Positions 1 to 6,474 are shown, counted from the first letter of the stretch. The stretch: DNA of 11,966 bases from CAZCBN01 sp964496975 (GCA_964496975.1 CAZCBN010000103.1:1-11966); one strand, 5' to 3'. Notes: generated from the letters alone by a model not told the origin. Made by a program: numbers and translations.

Positions 1-1427
1 TCCGCCTCGTACGCCTCCGCCCGCGTGCGCAGCGCCCCCCGCAGGGGCCACGCCTCCGCCGCGTTCGCCGCCGCGTCCACCGCCGCGACGGCGAACTTCA
101 CCTGGCCGCCGAGGTCCTCGTCCTGCAGGTCGGGCCGCTCCAGCAGCAGCGCCGGCATCTCCCGGTACGTGCGCGCCTGGATCTGCTTGTTCGCCGCCGC
201 CTTGGGGTCGAGCGTCAGCCTCGGGTTCGCCTCCACCGCCGCGATCGCCGCGAGCATCGTGCCCGCGAGGTGCGCGTCGCGCGACAGCTCCTCGCGCGCC
301 GCCGGCAGGTCCACCGTCGTGAACCGGCCGAACCAGTCCTCGTACGCCTCGCACCACCGCACGTAGTCGCCGTACACAAACTCCGCGCGGATCTCCTGCA
401 CCCGCTCGCGCTGCTTGTGCAGCTCGTGCGCCGCGACCGCCACGCCCCCGCACAGCACCAGCACGCCCACCGCCGCCGCCGCGACGATCTTCCGCTGCGG
501 CGACCGGGGCCTCGCCTCGAGCGCCAGCACCGCCCGCCGCACGCCCTCGAGCGTCAGATCGCCCGGCCTCGCCCGCGGGTCGAGCAGCGCGTTCGCAAGC
601 TCAATCCACCGGGGCGCCAGCTTCCCGAGCCCCGCCCACTCCGGCCCCGACACGATCGGGTAGCCCCCCAGCTCCTGAAACGGCTTGTGCAGCACCAACT
701 CGTGGATCACCTCGCCCACGCCCCGAAGGTCGTGCATCAACGCCCGCCCAACGTCGAGCCCCAGCGCGGCCTCCGACTGCGGGTGGTCAAGCCCAACCCG
801 CCACCGCGTGGGCCCCTCGCGATCGTCGATCAGCACGTGGCCCGCGCGCACCGCCCCGTGCGGCCGGCCCCCGTCCGCCTCGCTCACGGCCGCCAGCGCC
901 GACAGCACGCCCGACACCACCTCGTACAGCACGTGCGGCTGCATCCGCGTGCGCCCCGCGCTCAGCATCGCCGCCGACGTCCCGTACCGCGCCACCACGT
1001 CGTACGCGCCCGCCCCGTCCCCCAGCGGCCCCGACGCCACGAGCGACACCACGTGCCCCCGCCCCACGCCGTCGCTCGCCGACGCCCGGGCCGTCAGCAT
1101 CCGCTGCCGCTCGCACCGGGCCGCGAACCGCTGCGCCGCCCCTGCTCCCAACGGCCCCGCTCCCGCCGGCGCGAGGAGCGGAACATCCACGCACGCGCGC
1201 ACCACATGCGTCGCCTCCGCCGGCGTCGCCCCCTCCACGTGCGCCAGCCACACGCCCCCAGCGGGGCCCGTCCGCACCCCCCGCGCACACACGAACCCCG
1301 GCACCCGCGGCACCCAGCGCGCGCCCGGCCCCGTCCCGCGTGCCGTCGGTGCCTCCGCCGGGGATCCAAACGCCCCGTCGCCGGTGTTCTGGCTTGTCGC
1401 GCGCCGCTCGTTCAAGGCGATCCACAC
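1..1427 (-). CDS. Membrane-anchored protein-kinase-like protein (probable pseudokinase), C-terminus beyond window
   Basis: A continuous minus-strand frame of 475 codons reaches the left edge without a stop. Residues about 42-310 read like a degenerate bacterial Ser/Thr (Hanks-type) kinase: VPGFVCARGVRTGPAGGVWL resembles the start plus glycine-rich loop, HGAVRAGHVLID (190-201) sits where HRDLKPxNILL belongs, and DVGRALMHDLRGVGEVIHEL resembles the DVYSLG..LYEL helix. The VAxK lysine, catalytic Asp (here Ala192), Asn (here His197) and DFG are not recognisable, so activity is unlikely. Residues about 314-334 form one membrane segment, followed by a charged, helical, probably extracytoplasmic part. 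I chose GTG at 1427, 24 nt after the upstream lipoprotein stop; TTG at 1415 is an alternative. No clear Shine-Dalgarno site is visible. The lipoprotein and this gene are probably co-transcribed. The function is unknown; a scaffold or sensor role is only inference. Confidence 0.72.
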   Translation of the reverse strand, partial: MWIALNERRATSQNTGDGAFGSPAEAPTARGTGPGARWVPRVPGFVCARGVRTGPAGGVWLAHVEGATPAEATHVVRACVDVPLLAPAGAGPLGAGAAQRFAARCERQRMLTARASASDGVGRGHVVSLVASGPLGDGAGAYDVVARYGTSAAMLSAGRTRMQPHVLYEVVSGVLSALAAVSEADGGRPHGAVRAGHVLIDDREGPTRWRVGLDHPQSEAALGLDVGRALMHDLRGVGEVIHELVLHKPFQELGGYPIVSGPEWAGLGKLAPRWIELANALLDPRARPGDLTLEGVRRAVLALEARPRSPQRKIVAAAAVGVLVLCGGVAVAAHELHKQRERVQEIRAEFVYGDYVRWCEAYEDWFGRFTTVDLPAAREELSRDAHLAGTMLAAIAAVEANPRLTLDPKAAANKQIQARTYREMPALLLERPDLQDEDLGGQVKFAVAAVDAAANAAEAWPLRGALRTRAEAYEA

Positions 1428-1451
1428 TCCGCGGGCCCCGCCCGACTGGCC

Positions 1452-2213
1452 TCACCCGCCGCCGCTCCGCGTCCCCGCCCTGGTCGGTGGGAGATCCCCA
1501 CGCCGCCGAAGGCCCGTCCGATCAACCTCGATCCACACCGGCCCGCCCGGGGGAACCTCGCTCAGCGGCACCACCAAACGCCGCGGGTCCGCCGGGCCCG
1601 CCTGATCCGAAAAGCCGGGGATGTTCGCCACCACCACGAGCGCCTCGGCCCCCGCGTCCTGCCACGCCCGCCACAGCCCCCCGTCCCGCGGAAGCGTCTT
1701 CGCCCCGGCGTCCTGACGATCAAAGTACGCGGTGAATCGTGGCAGCGACCGCCGCAGCGTGCCCGACGCCCCGAAGTACCCGCCGACCGGCTCCTCCGAA
1801 AGCCGCTGCGCCTCCGCCGCCGGAAGGCCGACGACGTCCACCTCAAGCGTCGGCGTCAGCCCCGACGCCCGGTACGCCGGCGAGAGCGACACCCGCACCC
1901 CCTCGCCCGCCGCCGGCGCGGCGTCGTCTTCACCTACCGCCGCCCCAACCGAACCGCCCAGCGTGGCCCCAACCGCCGCCCCAGCGGCCCCCCCCACAGC
2001 GGCCGAGGCCGTGGTGGTTCCCTGTGAGCCCGTCCCCGGCCCGGTTCGGGTGGGCGTCCCGCCGCAGCCCGGCACGCAGGCCGCCAACGCCACGCCCAGC
2101 GCCGCGACGGCCCAGCCACGATTCCGTCCGCCCGACCGGCCACCAGACCCGCCGCGCACTCGCCCCGCTCGGGCGGGCGTCGGGTGCGTCGTCGGCGGCG
2201 TTGGCAGCGGCAT
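1452..2213 (-). CDS. Lipoprotein with glycine-zipper-like segment, unknown function
   Basis: Predicted 253 aa. A hydrophobic stretch ends in a lipobox (VALAAC, Cys46 in this numbering), indicating signal peptidase II export and lipid anchoring. A second Cys follows four residues later. Residues about 70-95 are a Gly/Ala repeat with GxxxG spacing (GGAAGAAVGATLGGSVGAAVG minus its ends), like glycine-zipper segments of outer-membrane lipoproteins. The rest (about 106-237) is a compact soluble domain with YFGASGTLRRSL, LWRAWQDAGAEALVVVANIP and RRLVVPLSEV blocks. It feels like a conserved family, but I cannot name it. The start is uncertain: ATG 2213 gives a long n-region, ATG 2282 extends it by 23 residues, and GTG 2159 would give the most ordinary signal peptide (about 28 residues to the Cys). 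It lies directly upstream of the pseudokinase gene and diverges from fur. Confidence 0.75.
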   Translation of the reverse strand: MPLPTPPTTHPTPARAGRVRGGSGGRSGGRNRGWAVAALGVALAACVPGCGGTPTRTGPGTGSQGTTTASAAVGGAAGAAVGATLGGSVGAAVGEDDAAPAAGEGVRVSLSPAYRASGLTPTLEVDVVGLPAAEAQRLSEEPVGGYFGASGTLRRSLPRFTAYFDRQDAGAKTLPRDGGLWRAWQDAGAEALVVVANIPGFSDQAGPADPRRLVVPLSEVPPGGPVWIEVDRTGLRRRGDLPPTRAGTRSGGG

Positions 2214-2320
2214 CGGCACAGGCCCCCAGCGGTCCTCGCCCGTCCGGCCGCCGCAACACACCGGGGCGCGCGGCCGGCCCATGGCACTGTACCGAACGCA
2301 CCCGCCGCCCGGTTGCCCCG

Positions 2321-2360
2321 CGGCCCGGGCCCATCGACCGGGGCCGGTTGACCCGGGCCG
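2321..2360. promoter_or_regulatory. Nested GC-rich dyad upstream of fur, candidate operator
   Basis: A perfect 9-bp outer inverted repeat (CGGCCCGGG at 2321-2329, CCCGGGCCG at 2352-2360) encloses an inner dyad, TCGACCGG (2334-2341) and CCGGTTGA (2344-2351), with one mismatch and a 2-nt centre. It lies 3 bp before the AAGGGGA of fur, between divergent genes. It could be a protein-binding site or an mRNA hairpin limiting fur expression. It is unlike the classic AT-rich Fur box, so self-binding by Fur is not implied. Confidence 0.4.
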
Positions 2361-2363
2361 TCC

Positions 2364-2370
2364 AAGGGGA
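2364..2370 (+). promoter_or_regulatory. Ribosome binding site of the Fur-family gene
   Basis: AAGGGGA lies 10 nt before GTG 2381. It decides this start over the two out-of-frame ATGs in between. Several genes of the window lack such a site. Confidence 0.6.
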
Positions 2371-2380
2371 ATGATGCCCC

Positions 2381-2812
2381 GTGTCCAACGCCGGCCGAAA
2401 CACCCGCCAGCGTGAGGCCATCCGCGACATCGTCGCCGAGGCCGAGCGCCCGCTGAGCCCCATCGAGATCCTCGACCGGGCCCGCCGCCTCGTGCCCTCC
2501 ATGAGCCTCGCCACCGTCTACCGGGCCGTGCGAGACCTGAAGGACGAGCGGCTCATCAGCGCCGTCGAGCTGCCGGGTGAATCACCCCGCTACGAGCGCG
2601 CGGACAAGGCCCATCACCACCACTTCCACTGCCGCGTCTGCGGCCGGGCCTACGACCTCGCCGGCTGCCCCGGCGGTGTCCACACGCTCGCGCCCGCCGG
2701 CTTTGAAGTGACGGGCCATGAGCTGACGCTCTTCGGCCGCTGCCCGGTCTGCGTCGCCGAGGCGAAGCCCCTGCCGCCGAACGACCGCCCGGACTGCTGC
2801 GGGCATCACTGA
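2381..2812 (+). CDS. fur: Fur-family metal-responsive transcriptional repressor
   Basis: A 143-aa ferric-uptake-regulator family protein, a cytoplasmic dimeric DNA-binding repressor. Residues 1-75 are the winged helix, with the recognition-helix signature SLATVYRAVRDLKDERLI (42-59). Residues 76-143 are the metal/dimerisation domain: AHHHHFHCRVCG (77-88), the GFEVTGHELTLFGRCPVC block (107-124), and two CxxC pairs (84/87 and 121/124) that form the structural zinc site in this family. Glu72, His78-81 and His113 are candidate regulatory-metal ligands. The C-terminus ends DCCGHH, a further possible metal-binding tail. Start: GTG 2381, preceded by AAGGGGA (2364-2370) about 10 nt upstream; the nearby ATGs at 2371 and 2374 are out of frame. 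Sequence alone does not separate Fur, Zur and PerR (Fe, Zn, peroxide), so the symbol is a family label. Confidence 0.92.
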   Translation: MSNAGRNTRQREAIRDIVAEAERPLSPIEILDRARRLVPSMSLATVYRAVRDLKDERLISAVELPGESPRYERADKAHHHHFHCRVCGRAYDLAGCPGGVHTLAPAGFEVTGHELTLFGRCPVCVAEAKPLPPNDRPDCCGHH

Positions 2813-2906
2813 GCGCATGATTGAGGTGGAGGGCGTTCACCGCGCCGCGGCGTCGTTTCGCCGGGCTGTGTTGCGTTGCGTCGTGCGCGCACGGGGCCGC
2901 CAACAT

Positions 2907-2934
2907 GCCGTCCGGGACTTTCACCCCAGACGGC
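2907..2934. other. Potential stem-loop in the fur-panD spacer
   Basis: GCCGTC (2907-2912) pairs with GACGGC (2929-2934). After a C/A mismatch, GGG (2914-2916) can pair with CCC (2925-2927), leaving a loop of about 8 nt. It is the most regular hairpin in the left half of the spacer; its orientation of use is unknown. Confidence 0.35.
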
Positions 2935-2935
2935 A

Positions 2936-2966
2936 CCGAGGAGAGGAAGAAAGGAGTCTCGTTCGG
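2936..2966. other. Imperfect stem-loop with purine-only loop
   Basis: CCGA-G-GAGA (2936-2944) can pair with TCTC-GT-TCGG (2957-2966). The 12-nt loop consists only of purines on the plus strand and contains AAGGAG, but no start codon follows at a usable distance. It begins 1 nt after the preceding hairpin. Confidence 0.3.
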
Positions 2967-3089
2967 CCCAGAACCAGCCGAGGAAGCCGAGCCATCACCC
3001 CGACGCGGCCTTGCAGCGGGGCGATCGGCCTGTTCGGGCCGCGGGTGAACGCCGTCCGTGGCGTGTCCCCCAGCACAACGACAAGTCAA

Positions 3090-3103
3090 CCGCCTCACGG
3101 CGG
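3090..3103. terminator. Weak terminator candidate between convergent genes
   Basis: CCGCC (3090-3094) and GGCGG (3099-3103) form a perfect 5-bp stem with a TCAC loop. AA lies just before it and CTTT just after on the plus strand. The T-tract is very short and fur ends about 280 nt earlier, so this call is tentative; a T6 run occurs 18 nt further on. Confidence 0.25.
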
Positions 3104-3175
3104 CTTTCACACCCGGCGCGATTTTTTAGGCGAGATTCGCACTCCCTCGATCGACATCCCCACAATCAGGTTCGG

Positions 3176-3210
3176 GATCGCCACACCAACCTTCCCCACA
3201 TGTGGCGATC
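3176..3210. terminator. Perfect 10-bp inverted repeat downstream of panD
   Basis: GATCGCCACA (3176-3185) and TGTGGCGATC (3201-3210) are exact complements around a 15-nt loop, starting about 65 bp past the panD stop on the minus strand. No T-tract follows on either strand, so it may be a Rho-dependent-type end, an RNA-stabilising hairpin or a protein site. An 8-base word, TCCCCACA, in the loop also occurs at 3157-3164. Confidence 0.35.
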
Positions 3211-3274
3211 TGCGCCGCACAAACCGCCGCGGCGACATCCGCACGGGGGTCGGTCAGTCGAGCCAACCACTGAT

Positions 3275-3691
3275 TCAGGGGTCGAAGCCCATCGCCGTCG
3301 CGGCCTCGGCGGGCGAGCCGCCGAAGGGCTCGTACCGCAGCGTCCGCACGACGCGGTTCGCGGCGTCGACGATCGCGATTTTGGGGCGGTGCACCGCGTA
3401 CTCCGCATCGGACATCAGCGCGAAGTGCATGATGATGATGCGGTCGCCCGGCTTGACGAGGTGGGCGGCCGCCCCGTTCAGCTCGATGACGCCCGAGCCC
3501 GGCTCCCCCCGAAAGATGTAGGTCTCCAGCCGCTGCGCGTTGGCGCTGTTGGAGATCAGCACCCGGTCGCTGACGCGCATGCCGGTGGCGTGCAGCAGGT
3601 CGGCGTCGATGGTGATGGAGCCCACGTAATCCGGCTTGGCGCCGGTGACGGTCGCCATGTGGATCTTGCTGTGCAGAACGGAGCGGAGCAT
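3275..3691 (-). CDS. panD: Aspartate 1-decarboxylase (proenzyme)
   Basis: A 138-aa pyruvoyl enzyme that converts L-aspartate to beta-alanine and CO2 for pantothenate and coenzyme A synthesis, in the cytoplasm as a tetramer. The family's self-cleavage site is intact: DYVGSITID, with cleavage expected between Gly24 and Ser25 so that Ser25 becomes the pyruvoyl group. Lys9, His11, Tyr22, Arg54, Tyr58 and the ELNGAAA block (70-76) match known active-site positions. The start LRSVLHSKIHMATVT is typical, fixing ATG 3691. Length is slightly above the usual about 126 aa because of a short C-terminal tail. No clear Shine-Dalgarno site is seen. It follows greA after an 88-bp G-rich repeat spacer and is the last gene of the minus-strand block. 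No other pantothenate gene is in view. Confidence 0.97.
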   Translation of the reverse strand: MLRSVLHSKIHMATVTGAKPDYVGSITIDADLLHATGMRVSDRVLISNSANAQRLETYIFRGEPGSGVIELNGAAAHLVKPGDRIIIMHFALMSDAEYAVHRPKIAIVDAANRVVRTLRYEPFGGSPAEAATAMGFDP

Positions 3692-3705
3692 TCGTCGGGG
3701 TTCTC

Positions 3706-3736
3706 GGCGGGGCGGGGCGGGGCGGGGCGGGGCGGG
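3706..3736. repeat. GGGGC pentanucleotide tandem repeat between greA and panD
   Basis: Five consecutive GGGGC-type units (G runs of four separated by single C) end in GGG on the plus strand. This can form a G-quadruplex. For the minus-strand operon the G-rich strand is the template and the mRNA would be C-rich. It ends about 15 bp upstream of the panD start codon. Confidence 0.85.
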
Positions 3737-3755
3737 TCAGGTCAGGTCGGGTCGG
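3733..3755. repeat. TCAGG/TCGGG short repeat adjoining the GGGGC tract
   Basis: Directly after the GGGGC repeat come units GGGTCAGG, TCAGG, TCGGG and TCGG. The 10-mer CGGGTCAGGT at 3733-3742 occurs again twice at the ddl-ftsQ junction. Confidence 0.6.
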
Positions 3756-3779
3756 TGGAGGGCCGGGGCGCGGTGGGGT

Positions 3780-4247
3780 TCAGAGGAGCTGGACCACCTC
3801 AAACTCTTTGACGCCGCGCGGGGCTTTCACGCGCACGGTCTCGCCCACGCGTGCCTTGAGGAGGGCCGCGCCCATGGGGCTCGACGCGGTGACCTCGATA
3901 ATGTCGCCCACGTCCTGTCCGCTCATCTCGCCCACGAGGCGGTAGACGTCCTCGTCTCCGGAGCGGGTGTCGCGGAGCTTGACGGTGGAGCCGAGGAAGA
4001 CGACGCCGGCGCCCGCCGCGGGGGAATCATCGACGACCTGGCTGGTGGAGAGGCGTTCCTCGAGCCGGCGGATCTCGGCCTCTTCGAGGCCCTGCTGCTC
4101 GCGGGCGGAGTGATACTCGGCGTTCTCCTTGAGGTCACCCAGGGCCCGTGCCTCGGCGATGCGCTGCGACACCACGGGACGGTTCCGCTTGAGCTCGTCG
4201 AGTTTGGCTTGGAGCGCCCGCTTCTCGTCAGCGGTGATCAGTTCCAT
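3780..4247 (-). CDS. greA: Transcription elongation factor GreA
   Basis: A 155-aa GreA. It enters the secondary channel of RNA polymerase and stimulates cleavage of backtracked transcripts. Residues 1-75 form the antiparallel coiled coil with the tip motif ARALGDLKENAEYHSAREQQ (33-52); Asp38 and Glu41 correspond to the catalytic acidic pair (D41/E44 in E. coli). Residues about 80-155 are the FKBP-like domain, including SPMGAALLKARVGETVRVKA. Length is typical. Start: ATG 4247, with GAAGGGG about 10 nt upstream. It lies 62 bp downstream of the membrane-protein stop and upstream of panD, so it is either in the operon or has its own promoter in that gap. No unusual residue was noticed. Confidence 0.97.
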   Translation of the reverse strand: MELITADEKRALQAKLDELKRNRPVVSQRIAEARALGDLKENAEYHSAREQQGLEEAEIRRLEERLSTSQVVDDSPAAGAGVVFLGSTVKLRDTRSGDEDVYRLVGEMSGQDVGDIIEVTASSPMGAALLKARVGETVRVKAPRGVKEFEVVQLL

Positions 4248-4309
4248 GGAGACAGTCCCCTTCGCCGGGGTGATGCCACGCCGGGCTGGTGTGGTATGAA
4301 CAGATCAGA

Positions 4310-5242
4310 TTAGGCGCGGGCCCGTGCGGTAGCGACCCGGAGCACAACGGTTCCCGACCAGGCGAGGGCCGTCGCAAACGCGGCGGCGAGCAGCGCCCGC
4401 TGGTGCCCCGGCGCGACGGTCGCTGCCCGCCCGGTCCAGGGGCGATCGGCGACCACGTCGTACGCGCCAAGCACGGGGCTGGCGAGCCAGGGCCACGCGG
4501 GCTCGAGCGTGTCGCGCCAGGCCGAGAGCGAGCCCGGCGTTCCCGCGAGCCACGCCACGGGCCACGCCGCCGCCACCGACACGATCAGGGCCACGATCAC
4601 CCGCGGCCCGCCGCTGCTGCCGGGCCCGGGGCCGGTGTCGGAGGCCGCGCCGGCCCGCCCGCCCGCGTGCGCAAGCGTGTACACCGCCGCGACGAGCGCG
4701 CCGACCGCGAGCGTCCACGTCGCGAGCCACGCGAGCAGCCAGGCCACCACGCCCAGGGGCCACACCGCGAGCGTCGATTGCGGCAGCAGCAGCAGCGCGA
4801 GCGGCACGAGCAGCACCGCCGCGTCGCGCAGCACCGAGCCCACGGGCCGCCGCGCGGGCGCGTGCTGCGCCAGCCGCAGCAGAGGCCACAGCACGACGAG
4901 CCCGATCGCCACGAGCACGATGAGCCGCCGGGCCGCGGGGCGGTAGACGTCGGCGTGCATCATGCCGCGCACGCTGGATGAGCCGAGGGCGACGACGCTC
5001 GCGAGCAGCAGGTAGGTCGTCCACGCGAGCGCGAGGCCCCGCGGCTCGCCCCGCCGGTGCGACCAGTCGGCCGTTCGCCTCGGGGGGCGGCCGAACAGAT
5101 CAACGTCCACCGGTGCCGCGGCGGGCGGGTGGCCCTCGGCGGCGACGGCGACAGGACCAGGACTAGGACCAGGACCGGGACCGGGACCAGGACCGGGGCC
5201 GGTTGGCGTGTCGGCGGGGTTGGCGGGCTCGTCATCGTGCAA
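4310..5242 (-). CDS. Multi-pass membrane protein with Gly-Pro-rich N-terminus, unknown function
   Basis: Not recognised. From TTG 5242 it is 310 aa. Residues 1-50 are disordered, with GPGPGPGPGPGPSPGP at about 15-30. Then comes a basic cytoplasmic patch (FGRPPRRTADWSHRRGEPRG) and about six or seven hydrophobic segments at roughly 69-90, 106-125, 141-155, 158-192 (probably two), 214-233 and 282-304. The stop is TAA. Start choice is weak: the frame is open through the whole ftsQ-like gene, yet after that gene's stop it has no ATG and no GTG until 5110. Candidates are CTG 5380 (overlapping the TGA), TTG 5242 and GTG 5110; the last would give 266 aa beginning MDVDLFGRPPRR. No Shine-Dalgarno site helps. 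It sits between ftsQ-like and greA in the same direction, so a cell-envelope role is plausible but inferred from position only. Confidence 0.7.
   Translation of the reverse strand: MHDDEPANPADTPTGPGPGPGPGPGPSPGPVAVAAEGHPPAAAPVDVDLFGRPPRRTADWSHRRGEPRGLALAWTTYLLLASVVALGSSSVRGMMHADVYRPAARRLIVLVAIGLVVLWPLLRLAQHAPARRPVGSVLRDAAVLLVPLALLLLPQSTLAVWPLGVVAWLLAWLATWTLAVGALVAAVYTLAHAGGRAGAASDTGPGPGSSGGPRVIVALIVSVAAAWPVAWLAGTPGSLSAWRDTLEPAWPWLASPVLGAYDVVADRPWTGRAATVAPGHQRALLAAAFATALAWSGTVVLRVATARARA
5153..5200. repeat. Imperfect hexanucleotide repeat coding for Gly-Pro
   Basis: About eight units of GGNCCN read on the minus strand give alternating Gly-Pro with one Ser. Codon third positions vary (GGT/GGC, CCC/CCT), so the peptide repeat may be kept at protein level. 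Such tracts can change length by slippage in 6-bp steps without shifting the frame. Confidence 0.75.
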
Positions 5243-5376
5243 TGCGGCATCGTCCGGCCCCGTCGCAGCGGCGGGGGTGGTCCGACCATTCTTGCCCGTC
5301 GTGTCTTGCCCGTCGTGTGGTCGGGCGCCGGTGGGGGTGCTCGGGTGGAGGGTCCGGGCCCGGCCCGGCGGATGCC

Positions 5377-6423
5377 TCAGCGGCGATTCGCCGTGTTGCG
5401 CCCGGCGCCAGGCGCGGCGGGCGACGGACCGTTCGCGGCCGGCGCGGTCGCGGCGCCTGCGGTGTGGGCCGCCGTTGGGGCCCCGTCCGTCGGCAGGCGA
5501 TCGATCTCGACAACGATGCCCGCGAGCTCCAGCCTCGAGGCGTTGCCGTCGATCCGGCCGTAGCGGGCGGCGATCTCTTGCAGGCGGCGGATCTTCAGGT
5601 CGTCGTTGATCTCGCCCGCGCGGAAGATGCCCGGGGGCGAGCCCCAGACCACCCGCCCGCCGGCGAGGGTGACGATCTCCACCTCCCCCTCGCGGCCGAA
5701 GCGGCCCACGTCGATCGAGGCGACATCGCGCAGGATGTAGCCGGTGTCGCGCTCGGCGATCAGCTTCAGGAGGCTCAGGCCCGCCTGCACGTCGGCGCCG
5801 GGCCAGGGGCTCCGATAGATCTGCGGGTCGGCCGCGGGGTCGGGGGACATCGACGAACCCGTCAGCACGATGAAGCCCGACGCCCCGCTCGGGTAGAGCG
5901 CCCGCATCGGAAAGCCGTCCCAGCCGATCAGCCAATCTCCCCGCGGCGTGCGCACAACGGCGGCGGCCCGGCGCCACTCGGCGTCGATCGCGATGCGGCC
6001 CGACCCATCGCGCCGCACCCGCGGCGGCTCGGCGAACCAGCCCAGGTCATACAGGTCCGCCGCCACCGCCTGCAGCGGGGCGACGCTCAGGGGGTCGCTC
6101 CCGCGGCGGCCGAAGGCGGCGAAGGCCGTGCGGCTCAGGAGGTCCTGCCGCGTCTGCTCGTCCAGCCACGGCGCGTCGACAGGCCAGTTGATGGTGACGC
6201 GGTCGCCCTCGGGGAGCGCATCGGCCCCGGCGGCCAACGCCTCAACGGCGCGGTGCCGCAGCATGGAGGTGCCGAAGGTCACGCCCAGGACGCCCGACAC
6301 CAGGCCCACGACGAGGATGACGGGCTTCCAGCCGGTGGTCGCGGGCCGGGCGGCGGCGCGATCGCCGGCTCGGCGGGCCCGGGCCTTGGCGGCGGCGTTT
6401 TTCTTGGAGACGGGTTTCTTCAT
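5377..6423 (-). CDS. ftsQ: FtsQ/DivIB-like cell division protein
   Basis: A 348-aa single-pass inner-membrane protein with the FtsQ layout: a Lys/Arg-rich cytoplasmic tail (1-33), one membrane helix (about 34-52), then an extracytoplasmic region. The latter has a POTRA-like stretch (about 75-160, with LYDLGWFAEPPRVRRDGSG and EWRRAAAVVR), a middle domain (GDWLIGWDGFPMRALYP) and a C-terminal region with DLKIRRLQEIAARYGRIDG (275-293), similar to the beta domain of FtsQ. In other bacteria FtsQ recruits FtsB/FtsL and regulates septal peptidoglycan synthesis. Conservation is low, so the call rests on architecture and on the murB-ddl-ftsQ order. The tail after residue 312 is Ala/Pro-rich and probably disordered. 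ATG 6423 has no Shine-Dalgarno site and lies 68 bp after ddl. ftsA and ftsZ do not follow. Confidence 0.75.
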   Translation of the reverse strand: MKKPVSKKNAAAKARARRAGDRAAARPATTGWKPVILVVGLVSGVLGVTFGTSMLRHRAVEALAAGADALPEGDRVTINWPVDAPWLDEQTRQDLLSRTAFAAFGRRGSDPLSVAPLQAVAADLYDLGWFAEPPRVRRDGSGRIAIDAEWRRAAAVVRTPRGDWLIGWDGFPMRALYPSGASGFIVLTGSSMSPDPAADPQIYRSPWPGADVQAGLSLLKLIAERDTGYILRDVASIDVGRFGREGEVEIVTLAGGRVVWGSPPGIFRAGEINDDLKIRRLQEIAARYGRIDGNASRLELAGIVVEIDRLPTDGAPTAAHTAGAATAPAANGPSPAAPGAGRNTANRR

Positions 6424-6474
6424 CGGGCGGGCTTTGTCCGGGTCTGGGGCGGGGTCTGTTTTTCAGCAAGGGGC

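Larger units (their letters stand above)
2813..3274. other. Gene-free spacer between convergent fur and panD, rich in potential stem-loops
   Basis: No frame here has protein-like composition; the available ORFs are Arg/Pro-rich or run antisense into panD or fur. Locally the base composition is less extreme than in the genes, including a T6 run at 3122-3127. Successive dyads include 2907-2934, 2936-2966, CGCGGCC/GGCCGCG (3004-3010/3037-3043), CCGCC/GGCGG with a TCAC loop (3090-3103), and 3176-3210. One or two may be terminators for the convergent genes; a non-coding RNA is possible but unproven. None has a textbook hairpin plus immediate T-tract. Confidence 0.45.

Noticed and set aside
270..2027. 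A 585-codon plus-strand frame over the pseudokinase and lipoprotein genes
   Set aside because: Its composition is Arg/Pro-dominated, while the minus strand gives kinase-like landmarks, a membrane helix and a lipobox.
2900..2935. FMN- or cobalamin-riboswitch-like word GGTGAAAGTCC on the minus strand
   Set aside because: The other conserved blocks of both riboswitch classes are missing, and no minus-strand gene follows that it could control.
3165..3185. A T-arm-like GGTTCGGGATC suggesting a tRNA
   Set aside because: The loop lacks the conserved TTCRA pattern and no acceptor, D or anticodon arms can be drawn around it.
2817..3521. A plus-strand ORF beginning 4 nt after the fur stop
   Set aside because: It has no conserved look, lies partly antisense to panD, and has neither a ribosome binding site of its own nor a homologous feel.
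5380..5977. Upstream ATG at 5977 as start of the membrane protein (555 aa)
   Set aside because: It would overlap the ftsQ-like gene by about 600 bp, and the added residues are Arg/Pro-rich shadow sequence.
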